Positions 35,708 to 44,842 of a stretch of DNA of 56,498 nt are shown here, in pieces; within the stretch, counting starts at the first letter, position 1; every line of letters begins with the position of its first letter. Location of the stretch: positions 1 to 56,498 of the forward strand of contig JABDKX010000070.1 in NCBI GenBank assembly GCA_013001975.1. The letters are read 5' to 3'. Below the pieces are notes generated by a model. It was not told where the DNA came from. It saw nothing but the letters and a program-made list of their open reading frames with translations, and did not search any database. The stretch is from Saprospiraceae bacterium (GTDB lineage Bacteria; Bacteroidota; Bacteroidia; Chitinophagales; Saprospiraceae). The position numbers and the translations under genes are program-made.

Positions 35708-35729
35708 AGGGAGAACTTATGTCCTCCCT
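35708..35729 (-). terminator. Terminator of mscL
   Basis: AGGGAG and CTCCCT form the main stem, with one mismatch and two further pairs above, loop TTAT. A T-run follows on the minus strand. It lies 24 nt after the mscL stop. Confidence 0.8.
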
Positions 35730-35752
35730 AATATTTTTAAAATATAAATATT

Positions 35753-36151
35753 TTATTTTTTCAAAGCATCGCGAATTTCAGTTAATAACTCTTCTTGAGT
35801 AGGACCTGCTGGTGCAGCTTCTGCTTCTGGTGCTTTCGATTTATTATAAGCTTTAACTATCATGAACAATACAAAACCTACAATAATTAAATTGATAATT
35901 GTATTAACCCAAGCACCCCATCTGATCGCATTTTCAGGTGTAACTGTACCATCTGCTGCAGTTGATTCAGGTGTTAGAATTACTTTTAAATTAGCAAAAT
36001 CCATTCCACCGGCAAAGTGGCCAACAGCAGGCATAATGACATCATTTACAAAGCCATTTACAACCATTCCAACGGCTCCAGCCAAAATAACGGCAACAGC
36101 AAAGTCAATGACATTACCAGTCATTATAAAATTCTTAAAATCTTTCCACAT
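35753..36151 (-). CDS. mscL: Large-conductance mechanosensitive channel MscL
   Basis: 132 aa. The N-terminal helix and TM1 show MWKDFKNFIMTGNVIDFAVAV with the conserved NVIDLAV-like pore motif; TM2 is IINLIIVGFVLFMIVKAYNK. The periplasmic loop between is somewhat long. The C-terminal helix ends EELLTEIRDALKK as usual. It opens under membrane tension to release solutes on hypo-osmotic shock. Single gene with its own terminator. Confidence 0.95.
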   Translation of the reverse strand: MWKDFKNFIMTGNVIDFAVAVILAGAVGMVVNGFVNDVIMPAVGHFAGGMDFANLKVILTPESTAADGTVTPENAIRWGAWVNTIINLIIVGFVLFMIVKAYNKSKAPEAEAAPAGPTQEELLTEIRDALKK

Positions 36152-36334
36152 GTTAATTAATTTAGTTTAGTTAATAAAAATTCAAGTCTAGGATTTGGAA
36201 ATTAGGGCCAGCAAGGTCAAATTTAGTTAAATATTATGATTATCTAAATATATGTTGCCGTATTCAAGCCTTTTCAAACTGAATTTTTCCAAAAGAGATG
36301 TTTAATTTGCACTCTTAAAGAAAATTTGAAACGT

Positions 36335-38437
36335 ATGTATAACAAGTCTTTACAAAAAACATTATTTGATCTATCTAAGGAATTTCTTCAAAAAGATATG
36401 TCGAATAATGAATATCAAGATTTAGTCAACGTTTTAAATTTTCATGAATGGAAGTACTATGTTGATAATGATCCATTGATTTCTGACAAAGAGTATGATA
36501 CATTATATGAGAAACTGGTAGCGTTAGAAAATCAAAATGAGGTTGCTGTTTTACCAAATTCCCCTTCACAACGTGTTTCATCTGATCTTTCATCACAGTT
36601 TGAAACGGTAACGCATTGGAACCCAATGTTGTCTCTTGCTAATTCTTATAACTTAGAAGACTTGGGCGAGTTCGACAAACAAATCCGCAAGTTAACCAAC
36701 TTAGAAGATAAAAAGATTGCTTACTTCGTAGAACCTAAATTAGATGGGGGTAGTGTCTCGTTGGTTTATGAAAATGACATCTTAGTGCGTTCTGCAACAA
36801 GAGGCAATGGAAATGAAGGCGAAAATATAACCGCTAACGCAAAGGCAATATCTTCTGTTCCATTGTCAGCAAAGTTTTCAGACCACGGTATTTTTAGAGC
36901 TGAGTTAAGAGGAGAAGCGGTCATTGAAAAATCATTTTTTACAAGAAAAAACAAAGAAAGAGAAAAAGAAGGCTTAGTTGTTTTTGCTAATCCTAGAAAC
37001 GCAGCAACGGGTGGATTGAGAATGAAAAACCCAAATGACACAAAAGAAAGAGGATTAGATCTTTTCGTTTTTCAATTAGCTTATGCTGTAGATAAAAATG
37101 GAGAAGATGTTTTGTCCTCTCTTGAAAGTCATTCTAATGCAATGATTATATTGGAGTCGCTGGGTTTTAAAATTCCCAAAAAAGAAAATCAACTAACCGA
37201 TACGATTGAAGCTGCATTCGAATTATGCAAAGATTGGGAGATAAACAGAGAAAATTATAACTATGAAATTGATGGTGCAGTAGTCAAAGTCAACGATTTT
37301 GATTTGCAAAAAAAATGTGGTTCAACACAGCACCACCCCAGATGGGCAATCGCCTTTAAGTTTAAAGCAAAACAAGCGACAACAACGCTCTCTGACATTG
37401 AATATCAAGTGGGCAAAACAGGAGCTATAACACCTGTTGCAAAGGTTGATCCTGTACATCTGGCCGGTGTAACCGTTTCTTCTATATCATTGCATAATGA
37501 AGAATTTATAATGCAAAAAGATCTTCGTTTGGGTGATAAGGTGTTAATTGAAAGGGCAGGGGATGTCATTCCATATATTGTTAAATCCTTCCCTGAACTA
37601 AGAGATGGCAGTCAAAAGAAAATTGATTTTCCTAAACATTGCCCTTCATGTAATACGACTTTGGAAAAATCAGATGACCAAGCAGCATGGCGTTGCCAAA
37701 ATTTACAATGCGACGCTCAAAATCTTCAAAGAATAATATATCATGTCTCAAAAGAAGCGATGAACATTGATGGCTTTGGCAAATCATATGTGGAGAAGTT
37801 TTTTGACCTTGGTTGGATTAAAGATATAAGTGATGTTTATAATTTGGATTATGAAAAAATTGGAGAACTAGAAGGTTTTGGTCAGAAGTCAGTGGATAAT
37901 CTTAAATCTGCGATTGAAAAAGCAAAAGGGAATCCATTAAATAAACTCTTGAATAGCTTAAGCATACACCATTTAGGAAAAAAAGCAAGTAAATTAATCG
38001 CCCAACAAATCAATTCTGTTTTTGACCTTGTCGAATGGACAGAAGAAAATTTTACTGAAATCAAAGATATTGGTCCTGTGGTTGCAGAAAATGTGATGTG
38101 GTATTTTAACCAAGAGTCCAACATTGACATGCTGAATAGATTAAACGAATATGGTGTCAATGTCTTACAATTGGAAGCAGACAAACCTAAAGTTGTCAAG
38201 GAAGGAGCCGTTTTAAGTGGAAAAACTATTTTGTTTACAGGCACATTGCAGAAAATGGGTAGAAAAGAAGCTCAAAGCTTAGCTGAAGAAAATGGAGCCA
38301 GGAATATATCTGCTGTAAGTAGTAAGTTAAATATATTAGTAGTTGGTGAAAAAGCAGGGTCAAAACTTAAGAAAGCTCAAGCCCTTGGAACAGTAGATAT
38401 CCTTACAGAGGACGAATTTATTACACTAATCTCATAA
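36335..38437 (+). CDS. ligA: NAD+-dependent DNA ligase
   Basis: 700 aa from ATG 36335 (TTG 36326 is also possible). Domain Ia (NFHEWKYYVDNDPLISDKEYDTLY, shortened) binds NMN. The adenylated Lys is K135 in VEPKLDGGS. The OB fold is followed by a Cys4 zinc finger (CPSC ... CQNLQC), HhH repeats, and a C-terminal BRCT domain with LFTGTLQKMGRKEA. All catalytic blocks are present, so this is the essential replicative ligase that seals Okazaki fragments. A partial -7 box (TTAATTTG) lies at 36302-36309. Confidence 0.96.
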   Translation: MYNKSLQKTLFDLSKEFLQKDMSNNEYQDLVNVLNFHEWKYYVDNDPLISDKEYDTLYEKLVALENQNEVAVLPNSPSQRVSSDLSSQFETVTHWNPMLSLANSYNLEDLGEFDKQIRKLTNLEDKKIAYFVEPKLDGGSVSLVYENDILVRSATRGNGNEGENITANAKAISSVPLSAKFSDHGIFRAELRGEAVIEKSFFTRKNKEREKEGLVVFANPRNAATGGLRMKNPNDTKERGLDLFVFQLAYAVDKNGEDVLSSLESHSNAMIILESLGFKIPKKENQLTDTIEAAFELCKDWEINRENYNYEIDGAVVKVNDFDLQKKCGSTQHHPRWAIAFKFKAKQATTTLSDIEYQVGKTGAITPVAKVDPVHLAGVTVSSISLHNEEFIMQKDLRLGDKVLIERAGDVIPYIVKSFPELRDGSQKKIDFPKHCPSCNTTLEKSDDQAAWRCQNLQCDAQNLQRIIYHVSKEAMNIDGFGKSYVEKFFDLGWIKDISDVYNLDYEKIGELEGFGQKSVDNLKSAIEKAKGNPLNKLLNSLSIHHLGKKASKLIAQQINSVFDLVEWTEENFTEIKDIGPVVAENVMWYFNQESNIDMLNRLNEYGVNVLQLEADKPKVVKEGAVLSGKTILFTGTLQKMGRKEAQSLAEENGARNISAVSSKLNILVVGEKAGSKLKKAQALGTVDILTEDEFITLIS

Positions 38438-38594
38438 AAGACATTTTAGTTTATACTTGGATAATAGTTCAAGGAAGTTATTTTTGTACTCATTGTAGAT
38501 AGGCTTATATTTTTATCTTGGCTGTAAGGACGTATTTATAATGAAATGACACAGCTTATTTGAGTCTTTAGACCAAATTTACAAAATCAAAAAT

Positions 38595-39818
38595 ATGACA
38601 TTTAAAGAGTTGGGATTTAGTGAACTCATATTGGATTCTTTATCTTATATGGGTTTTGAAAATGCAACCCCTATTCAAGAACAAGCCATTCCTAAGATTT
38701 TTGAAGGGCACGATATCTTGGCTTCTGCTCAAACCGGCACAGGGAAAACTGCAGCTTTTATGTTGCCTATTCTCGACATAATATCTAAGCTGTCTGTCGA
38801 TAATACAGTTGCATTAATAATTGTACCAACACGAGAGTTGGCACTTCAAATAGATCAAGAAATTCAAGCGTTTTCATACACAACAAATATTTCTTCTATT
38901 CCGCTTTATGGAGGTGGCGATGGTCAAGATTGGGAAACGCAAAAGAGAGCTTTGCGTAATGGTGTGAATATTGTTGTAGCCACTCCTGGAAAACTGACTT
39001 CATTTATTCATAATAAGTATCTTAATTGTGACACGATCAAATATTTGATCTTAGATGAAGCTGACCGTATGTTGGACATTGGATTTTATGATGACATCAT
39101 GGCTATCATTAAAAAACTGCCTAAAGAAAGACAGACTCTTTTATTCAGCGCAACAATGCCATCCAAAATTGTAAAGTTGAGTAAAGAAATTCTTAACAAT
39201 CCTTTGGAAATTAAAATTGCTATTTCTAAACCTAATGCAAAAATTCTTCAAGCAGCATACTTGTGTTATGATGCACAAAAAATTGCTCTCTTGAGTCATT
39301 TAATAAAAGATAAACCAAAATATAAAAGCATTATCATATTCAGTTCTACCAAGAAAAATGTTTCTGCTATTGTAAGTTCTTTGAAAAGTCAAGGAATGAA
39401 TGCAGCGGCTATTTCTTCAAATTTAGAGCAGAAACAAAGAGAGCAAATGATGCTGGAGTTCAGAGGCAAATCAGTAAGGATTCTTGTAGCAACAGATGTT
39501 ATCAGCAGAGGTATCGATGTAAAAGATATTGATTTGGTTATCAATTATGATGTTCCTAGAGATGCAGAAGATTATGTACATAGAATAGGAAGGACAGCGA
39601 GGGCAGCAGCTTCAGGTGTGGCCATTACTTTGATCAACCCTGATGATATGTACCATTTTTCAGGGATTGAAAATTTGATTGAAAAAGAGATATTTAAAAT
39701 TAATGTACCTGCTGAATTAGGAGAATCACCTAAATGGGAAGTTAATAAGAGAAGGTCAAATAATAGAGGCCGACCTAAATCTAAACCACGAAAACACTCT
39801 GGAAATAAAAGAAGATAA
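38595..39818 (+). CDS. DEAD-box RNA helicase
   Basis: 407 aa. Q motif (FENATPIQEQAI), motif I AQTGTGKT, Ia PTRELALQ, motif II LDEADRML, motif III SAT, and motif VI HRIGRTAR are all in order, ending with a basic tail RGRPKSKPRKHSGNKRR that helps bind RNA. Of the RhlE/CsdA-like group common in Bacteroidota. It remodels RNA in ribosome assembly or mRNA decay, more so in the cold. Single gene with a strong terminator. Confidence 0.93.
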   Translation: MTFKELGFSELILDSLSYMGFENATPIQEQAIPKIFEGHDILASAQTGTGKTAAFMLPILDIISKLSVDNTVALIIVPTRELALQIDQEIQAFSYTTNISSIPLYGGGDGQDWETQKRALRNGVNIVVATPGKLTSFIHNKYLNCDTIKYLILDEADRMLDIGFYDDIMAIIKKLPKERQTLLFSATMPSKIVKLSKEILNNPLEIKIAISKPNAKILQAAYLCYDAQKIALLSHLIKDKPKYKSIIIFSSTKKNVSAIVSSLKSQGMNAAAISSNLEQKQREQMMLEFRGKSVRILVATDVISRGIDVKDIDLVINYDVPRDAEDYVHRIGRTARAAASGVAITLINPDDMYHFSGIENLIEKEIFKINVPAELGESPKWEVNKRRSNNRGRPKSKPRKHSGNKRR

Positions 39819-39819
39819 A

Positions 39820-39852
39820 AAAAGGCTATTATTTAAGTAATAATAGCCTTTT
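39820..39852. terminator. Bidirectional terminator
   Basis: A perfect 14-bp stem (AAAAGGCTATTATT with AATAATAGCCTTTT), loop TAAGT. It serves the helicase from the left and the Skp-like gene from the right. Confidence 0.9.
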
Positions 39853-39874
39853 ATGAAATCCAAAAATGTAGATC

Positions 39875-40390
39875 TTACATTCCTAATTTTGTTTTAACTA
39901 AAGCAATCACATCATCAGATTCATTAGCATGTAAAATGATTCCATTTACTGAATCAAAAATCATAGTGTAGCCATTTTCTTTTCCAACTGCTTCAATTGC
40001 AATTTTAACTTTATCTAAAATCGGTTGAATCAACTCTTCTCTTTTCTTAACGATTTTTTGCTGAACTTCTACCTCGTAAGCTTGAATTTCTTGTTGTTGC
40101 TTTTGAAGTTCTACTTCTTTAGCTTGTTGTTGTACTTGAGAAAGCAATCCATCAGCTACTTCTTTAGCAATAGCTTGGTATGTTGATTCAAATGCTTTTA
40201 CCATAGATTCACCTTGAGAAACCAATTGTTTTTGATAAGTTTCTAATTCAGAATCTGCTGCCTTCATTTCAGGTAATTCAGAAAGTAATAAAGCAGAGTT
40301 TACGTAGCCAAATTTTTGAGCGTTTACTCCAATTGTCAATAAGACAAATGCAGCTACAGCAAATAACGATTTTAGATTATTTATTTTCAT
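39875..40390 (-). CDS. OmpH/Skp-family periplasmic chaperone
   Basis: 171 aa with a signal peptide ending GVNAQKFGYV (cleavage near residue 25). The mature protein starts with the Skp strand FGYVNSALLLSELPEM, followed by a long coiled-coil arm (residues 45-125) rich in Gln and Glu, and returns to strand sequence near the end (YTMIFDSVNGIILHA). Skp trimers carry outer-membrane proteins across the periplasm. A -7 box lies upstream at 40442-40449. It follows the TonB receptor gene on the same strand after 200 nt. Confidence 0.92.
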   Translation of the reverse strand: MKINNLKSLFAVAAFVLLTIGVNAQKFGYVNSALLLSELPEMKAADSELETYQKQLVSQGESMVKAFESTYQAIAKEVADGLLSQVQQQAKEVELQKQQQEIQAYEVEVQQKIVKKREELIQPILDKVKIAIEAVGKENGYTMIFDSVNGIILHANESDDVIALVKTKLGM

Positions 40391-40441
40391 TTTAATGTTT
40401 TCTATTTTATAAATGTTTTACCTAGTTCACTATTAATACCG

Positions 40442-40449
40442 CAAATGTA
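40442..40449 (-). promoter_or_regulatory. -7 box of the Skp-like gene
   Basis: On the minus strand TACATTTG fits TAnnTTTG and lies 51 nt before the ATG at 40390. No TTG at the expected distance. Confidence 0.4.
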
Positions 40450-40589
40450 GAATAATGATTTAATTATAGAAGCTATTTAACCTAAGATTAAGGGTTTCAG
40501 CGCAAATTTGTTAAAATCTCTTTGAATATTGCAATGCGATAAATAATATTTTAAAATATTATACCCGTTTTTAGGTAAATAATAAATGA

Positions 40590-43040
40590 CTAAGACTTAT
40601 ATCTTATTGAAAAAACAACATGTCTTCCCGGAGCGCTTAATCCTGATGAAAATGGTCGATAATGAATATCGAAAATGTTGTTAAGGCTTAGTCCCAAATC
40701 TACGTTTCGTTGAATCTTAAAAAGAGAATTAATATTAAATGTATGCCAAGAAGGAGAACCATCAATTGTAGCCAGATCTGGATTGTCAACACTGCCTCCA
40801 AAGTCTTCTATTCTTTTCCAAGCATTATATTTCCAAAGAAGACTGACTTGAAATATTTTATAATCACAATTGATATACGCATTGCCAAATGTTGGAGGAA
40901 TGTGCGCTAAAGGAGATATATTTCCATCTTCATCTTTTGATTCTCCTTGTTGAAAATTGATTTGACTGCCACCTTTAATATTATTTGTGATGTTAAAAGC
41001 AACTTCAGCTGAAAAACCTTTTATGTTTCCAGAAGCAGCATTTATATTTCCGGTTACAAGTAAAGTATCGGTCCTCGATATGAATTGCGAAGATCCGTTT
41101 GGAAGATTAAAACTACTCCTTATTATGGCGTCGGAAAGAATCGTATAATAACCCGTTAGACCAAACGAAAAATTCCTTGTTTTATAATTAATAGTAAAGT
41201 CATTATTCCACACTTTTTCAGATTTCAAATCCGAGTTAGGAATGGTAATCTCGTCACCATTGACTCTTATTTTTGCCAAGTCATCCACATTGGGAGACCT
41301 AAATGAATTACCCGTTGATAATTTAAAAGTAAATCTGTCTTTAATAATGTTGAAACCAGTAATACCAACAAGTGCAGAATTTTTATTTTGTATGCCTTCA
41401 TAAAAATAGGTTGGCCATACAAAAGGATCGTTAGAATCGTAACTTAAATTTACGATTTGGTTAGTCCAACGCAAACCAGCTACCCAAATGAAACTTGAAT
41501 CTTTATTTTGAAGGTTATGTTGTACAAAAAGTCCATAGTTTGATAAAGTACTGCCACCACTAGGATATCGCGATAATATGTTATTGACGGTTTCGCTATT
41601 TGAACTGTAAGGGTTTTTAATCGAAAAAGCGCTTGAATTAACTTTGTTATAATGGAAATCAAAGCCGTATGTTATTTTTTGGTGCTTATTAATATCCTTG
41701 TTTAAATCGATTGTTAATCCATATACATTGACTTTTTCATTTTGATTTTCTTCATAAATGTCATTTAAGACTCTACTTATTCTATCCTCTTTTATCTGTT
41801 GAAAAGAAGCAGTTGCAGTAATTTTATCAAAAAGCACACTTCGATTCCTGTAGGTAAAAGTAGGTGCAATGAGCAATCGTTCTTGTGGTCCATAATACCA
41901 TTCTGCAAATCGCAATTGCCCATTTCTGTACTCAGATAAGTTGTCGTACCTCGGAATATTACTGCTATTCGAGTACTGAATATTTAATGAAGTCTGAAAT
42001 TTACTTGAGAATTTCACGACCCACTTTTGGAGAAAATCATATTGACTATATCCAGTACCAACTTGTATATTCGGGTTAGAATTATCTACAATAACATCTT
42101 TGCCATCAATAATTTGAACATATTGTAATCTTTTTCCAAAATCAGGATATTCTTGTCGTCGCTTGTTACCTATACGTAGGTCATCGAAATCTGAAAAAGT
42201 TAAACTTGTCACCACACCAAATTTTTTCGTAGAAATGCTATGATCTAAATGAACTTTCTTTTCATTATTAGCTGATCCGTATCTGATAAAACTGTTTATT
42301 GATTCTTTTTTATTGGCAAATGAATCAAAATTTAATAAAGGTGATTTTGTCCTAAAATGAATCACGCCTCCTAGTGCCTCACTTCCATACAATAGAGATC
42401 CTGCTCCATAAATAATCTCAACTTGTTTGAGAATCGATGGATCGATGGTTATAGCATTTTGTAAATGACCGTTTCTATAAATTGCGTTGTTCATTCTTAC
42501 ACCATCAACGACCAGTAGAATTTTATTAGCTTCAAATCCACGAAGAGAAGGACTTCCGCCACCCATTTGACTTTTTTGAACAAAGGCTCCACCACTCAAT
42601 TCTATGACATCAGCACTACTTTGCGCTGTAGAGTTATATATTTTTTCGGCAGTTATTCGGTCAATTTTATTGGTGAAATCTATTGTACGCTGATTCGTTC
42701 GTCCAACTATGATAATATCTTCAATTAATTGAGCATCTTGTTGCATTCGAATGATGTAATCAGCAGCTCTTATTTCACCAATATTAATAGTTAAATCTTT
42801 AAAGCCAACAAACTCCAAACTAACATTTATACTATCTGATATAGAAGCGGCGATTTGAAATTTTCCTTCAAGATCTGTTGTGAGAGCAGTCCCATTATAA
42901 TTTACATAGACACCGATGAGAGGGATGTCATCATTATCTAAAACAGTCACCTTTTGCTGAGCCTGACTTGTATTTATAATAAATAATAATACAAAAGTAT
43001 TAAGCCAATGGTAGTAAAATTGCAAAGGTTGTTCCTTCAT
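40590..43040 (-). CDS. TonB-dependent outer-membrane receptor (haem/hemoglobin-type)
   Basis: 816 aa. The signal peptide ends TSQAQQ near 28. A CarboxypepD_reg-like domain (to about 110) is followed by the plug (SADVIELSGGAFVQKSQ, with LRGFEANKILLVVDGVRMN near 170) and a 22-strand barrel ending in an aromatic-Ser C-terminus (VVFSIRYKS). The VDGVRMNNAIYR motif in the plug resembles haem/hemoglobin receptors, but the ligand is not proved. The start overlaps the histidine kinase end by 41 nt, so the receptor is in the same transcript as the kinase. Confidence 0.88.
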   Translation of the reverse strand: MKEQPLQFYYHWLNTFVLLFIINTSQAQQKVTVLDNDDIPLIGVYVNYNGTALTTDLEGKFQIAASISDSINVSLEFVGFKDLTINIGEIRAADYIIRMQQDAQLIEDIIIVGRTNQRTIDFTNKIDRITAEKIYNSTAQSSADVIELSGGAFVQKSQMGGGSPSLRGFEANKILLVVDGVRMNNAIYRNGHLQNAITIDPSILKQVEIIYGAGSLLYGSEALGGVIHFRTKSPLLNFDSFANKKESINSFIRYGSANNEKKVHLDHSISTKKFGVVTSLTFSDFDDLRIGNKRRQEYPDFGKRLQYVQIIDGKDVIVDNSNPNIQVGTGYSQYDFLQKWVVKFSSKFQTSLNIQYSNSSNIPRYDNLSEYRNGQLRFAEWYYGPQERLLIAPTFTYRNRSVLFDKITATASFQQIKEDRISRVLNDIYEENQNEKVNVYGLTIDLNKDINKHQKITYGFDFHYNKVNSSAFSIKNPYSSNSETVNNILSRYPSGGSTLSNYGLFVQHNLQNKDSSFIWVAGLRWTNQIVNLSYDSNDPFVWPTYFYEGIQNKNSALVGITGFNIIKDRFTFKLSTGNSFRSPNVDDLAKIRVNGDEITIPNSDLKSEKVWNNDFTINYKTRNFSFGLTGYYTILSDAIIRSSFNLPNGSSQFISRTDTLLVTGNINAASGNIKGFSAEVAFNITNNIKGGSQINFQQGESKDEDGNISPLAHIPPTFGNAYINCDYKIFQVSLLWKYNAWKRIEDFGGSVDNPDLATIDGSPSWHTFNINSLFKIQRNVDLGLSLNNIFDIHYRPFSSGLSAPGRHVVFSIRYKS

Positions 43041-44190
43041 TAGGTTTTGAATTTTTTATAAATATTTTACCACTGTGATAATTTTCAATTATTCTTTTTG
43101 CCAATGAAAGGCCAAGGCCCCAACCTCTTTTTTTAGTTGTGAATCCAGGCTTAAATACTTTTTTAAATTGATTACTTGGGATGCCTTTACCAGTATCGGT
43201 AAGTTCTATAATTGCCATGTTATTTTCTGTAAAAATATCGGCAGTAATTGTTCCTGTTCCACCCATCGCATCTAAGGAGTTTCTTATAAGGTTTTCAATT
43301 ACCCAGTTAAAAAGATGGGAGTTAATATTACAAAAGATGGGATTGTTGTCTGCAGAATTAAAATTGAAGATGACTTTTCGAGATGCTCTTCGTTGCATAT
43401 ATTTTTTTGCACCTTCTAATTCAGTAACAATATTTATTTTAGTAAGATCTGGTTTAGATCCTATTTTAGAAAACCTGTCCGCAATGAGTTCCAGACGATC
43501 AACATCATTTTGCAATTCATCAACAACTTCCATTTGATCAGGCTGACCCCTGGCAATATCTTTTAAATGTTCTATCCACCCAATAATAGCCGATATAGGC
43601 GTTCCTAATTGATGGGCAGTTTCCTTAGCCATTCCAGCCCAAATTCTATTTTCTTCTGATTTTCTTGTTGATAATAAAAAGAAATAACCAAATAATACAA
43701 ATGTTGTTAATAACAGAAATTGCGCAATCGGAAAGAACTTTATGAGTTTATATAATCTTGAATGCTCATAATATATTTTGCTAGAGGATCCATATCCATT
43801 TATGGGAACGAACCCACTTTCAAGCAACTCATTTTTACGACTGTTTAAAAATTTTTGATCTGAATTAGATTCTTCATCGATATAATTATATCCAATCAAA
43901 GAACCAGATTCATCTTCAAGGATGAGCGGCATAATGCCTGTGAATTTTTCAAGTACCAATTGAACCATTAAAATGTCATTTCCATCTCCATTATCTTCTG
44001 TTTCTTTGGTTACAATATTTATTGCATTGGTAAACAATTCCACTGTAGCTTCTTCTCTTTCTTTGAGCTGACGTGCTAAATATTGAGAATAAACCATTGT
44101 AATTAATACTATGGCTAAGCCGATTATAGCTATAAGAACTTTAAGAAATGAATTGTTTTTGTAAAAATGCATAGTCGATTCAACGAACAA
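43000..44190 (-). CDS. Membrane sensor histidine kinase
   Basis: 396 aa with two TM segments (residues 14-35 and about 150-170) and a 110-residue periplasmic sensor. The H box is ETAHQLGTPISAI (phospho-acceptor His near 193). The ATPase part has NLIRNSLDAM (N box), DTGKGIP and GWGLGLSLAKRI. No response regulator lies next to it, so its partner is elsewhere. It overlaps the TonB receptor start by 41 nt on the same strand, suggesting the kinase senses a signal linked to the receptor ligand. ATG at 44190. Confidence 0.93.
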   Translation of the reverse strand: MFVESTMHFYKNNSFLKVLIAIIGLAIVLITMVYSQYLARQLKEREEATVELFTNAINIVTKETEDNGDGNDILMVQLVLEKFTGIMPLILEDESGSLIGYNYIDEESNSDQKFLNSRKNELLESGFVPINGYGSSSKIYYEHSRLYKLIKFFPIAQFLLLTTFVLFGYFFLLSTRKSEENRIWAGMAKETAHQLGTPISAIIGWIEHLKDIARGQPDQMEVVDELQNDVDRLELIADRFSKIGSKPDLTKINIVTELEGAKKYMQRRASRKVIFNFNSADNNPIFCNINSHLFNWVIENLIRNSLDAMGGTGTITADIFTENNMAIIELTDTGKGIPSNQFKKVFKPGFTTKKRGWGLGLSLAKRIIENYHSGKIFIKNSKPNEGTTFAILLPLA

Positions 44191-44343
44191 AAATTAAAAA
44201 ATTATACCCTCGAAGCTAGTTTTTAGTCAATAAACGTCATTATTTTGTCTTCAACCTTATTTCAATACAACAATTGATATAACTAACAGCAAAATAAAAG
44301 CTTTTAGCAACCAAATACTTTATTAATTATTAAAAAGGAACTT

Positions 44344-44754
44344 ATTAAGATATTTAACATAGCTACGGAAGACCATTTAGATAAGGCCATGTCAGATGTG
44401 TTGGAAAATTTAAAACACAAATTGGTATTATTTATTGGTGATTTAGGAGCAGGAAAGACTACATCTATAAAAAGTCTTTTAAAGTTGTTGAAATGTTATG
44501 ATGTAGGCTCAAGCCCTAGTTATTCAATTATAAATGAATATGCTTCACCAAATGATACAATTTATCACATAGATTTATACAGACTTGAAAGTGAACAAGA
44601 AGCCTTTAGTTTAGGCATAGAGGATTATTTATACTCTGGCAAATATTGTTTTGTAGAATGGCCTCAAATAATTTTTGATTACGTAGATGAGCCTTATCAT
44701 ATTCTAAAAATCGAAATTGATAAAAATAATAGCCGAAAAATATCACTGCTTTGA
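44344..44754 (+). CDS. tsaE: tRNA threonylcarbamoyladenosine synthesis ATPase TsaE, probable ATT start
   Basis: 136 aa if started at ATT 44344, 121 aa from the first ATG at 44389. The region before that ATG (IKIFNIATEDHLDKAM) matches the N-terminal helix normally present in TsaE, and AAGGAA lies at 44335-44340 just before ATT. No ATG, GTG or TTG occurs between the in-frame stop at 44305 and 44389. The Walker A motif is GDLGAGKTT, then SYSIINEY and HIDLYRLES, and FVEWPQ near the end. TsaE hydrolyses ATP in the TsaBDE complex that makes t6A37 on tRNAs. The ATT start is inferred. Confidence 0.85.
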   Translation: MKIFNIATEDHLDKAMSDVLENLKHKLVLFIGDLGAGKTTSIKSLLKLLKCYDVGSSPSYSIINEYASPNDTIYHIDLYRLESEQEAFSLGIEDYLYSGKYCFVEWPQIIFDYVDEPYHILKIEIDKNNSRKISLL

Positions 44755-44842
44755 GGATTGTAGTTTTTTATATTTATCTTAATACATTGAAAGTTAAGAA
44801 ACACCCTCTTTTCTTATAATTAAATAACAATAATATCGATTT

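Noticed and set aside
40544-40561. 18-nt palindrome TAATATTTTAAAATATTA
   Set aside because: All A/T, expected by chance in such AT-rich gaps; no T-run follows, so not called a terminator.
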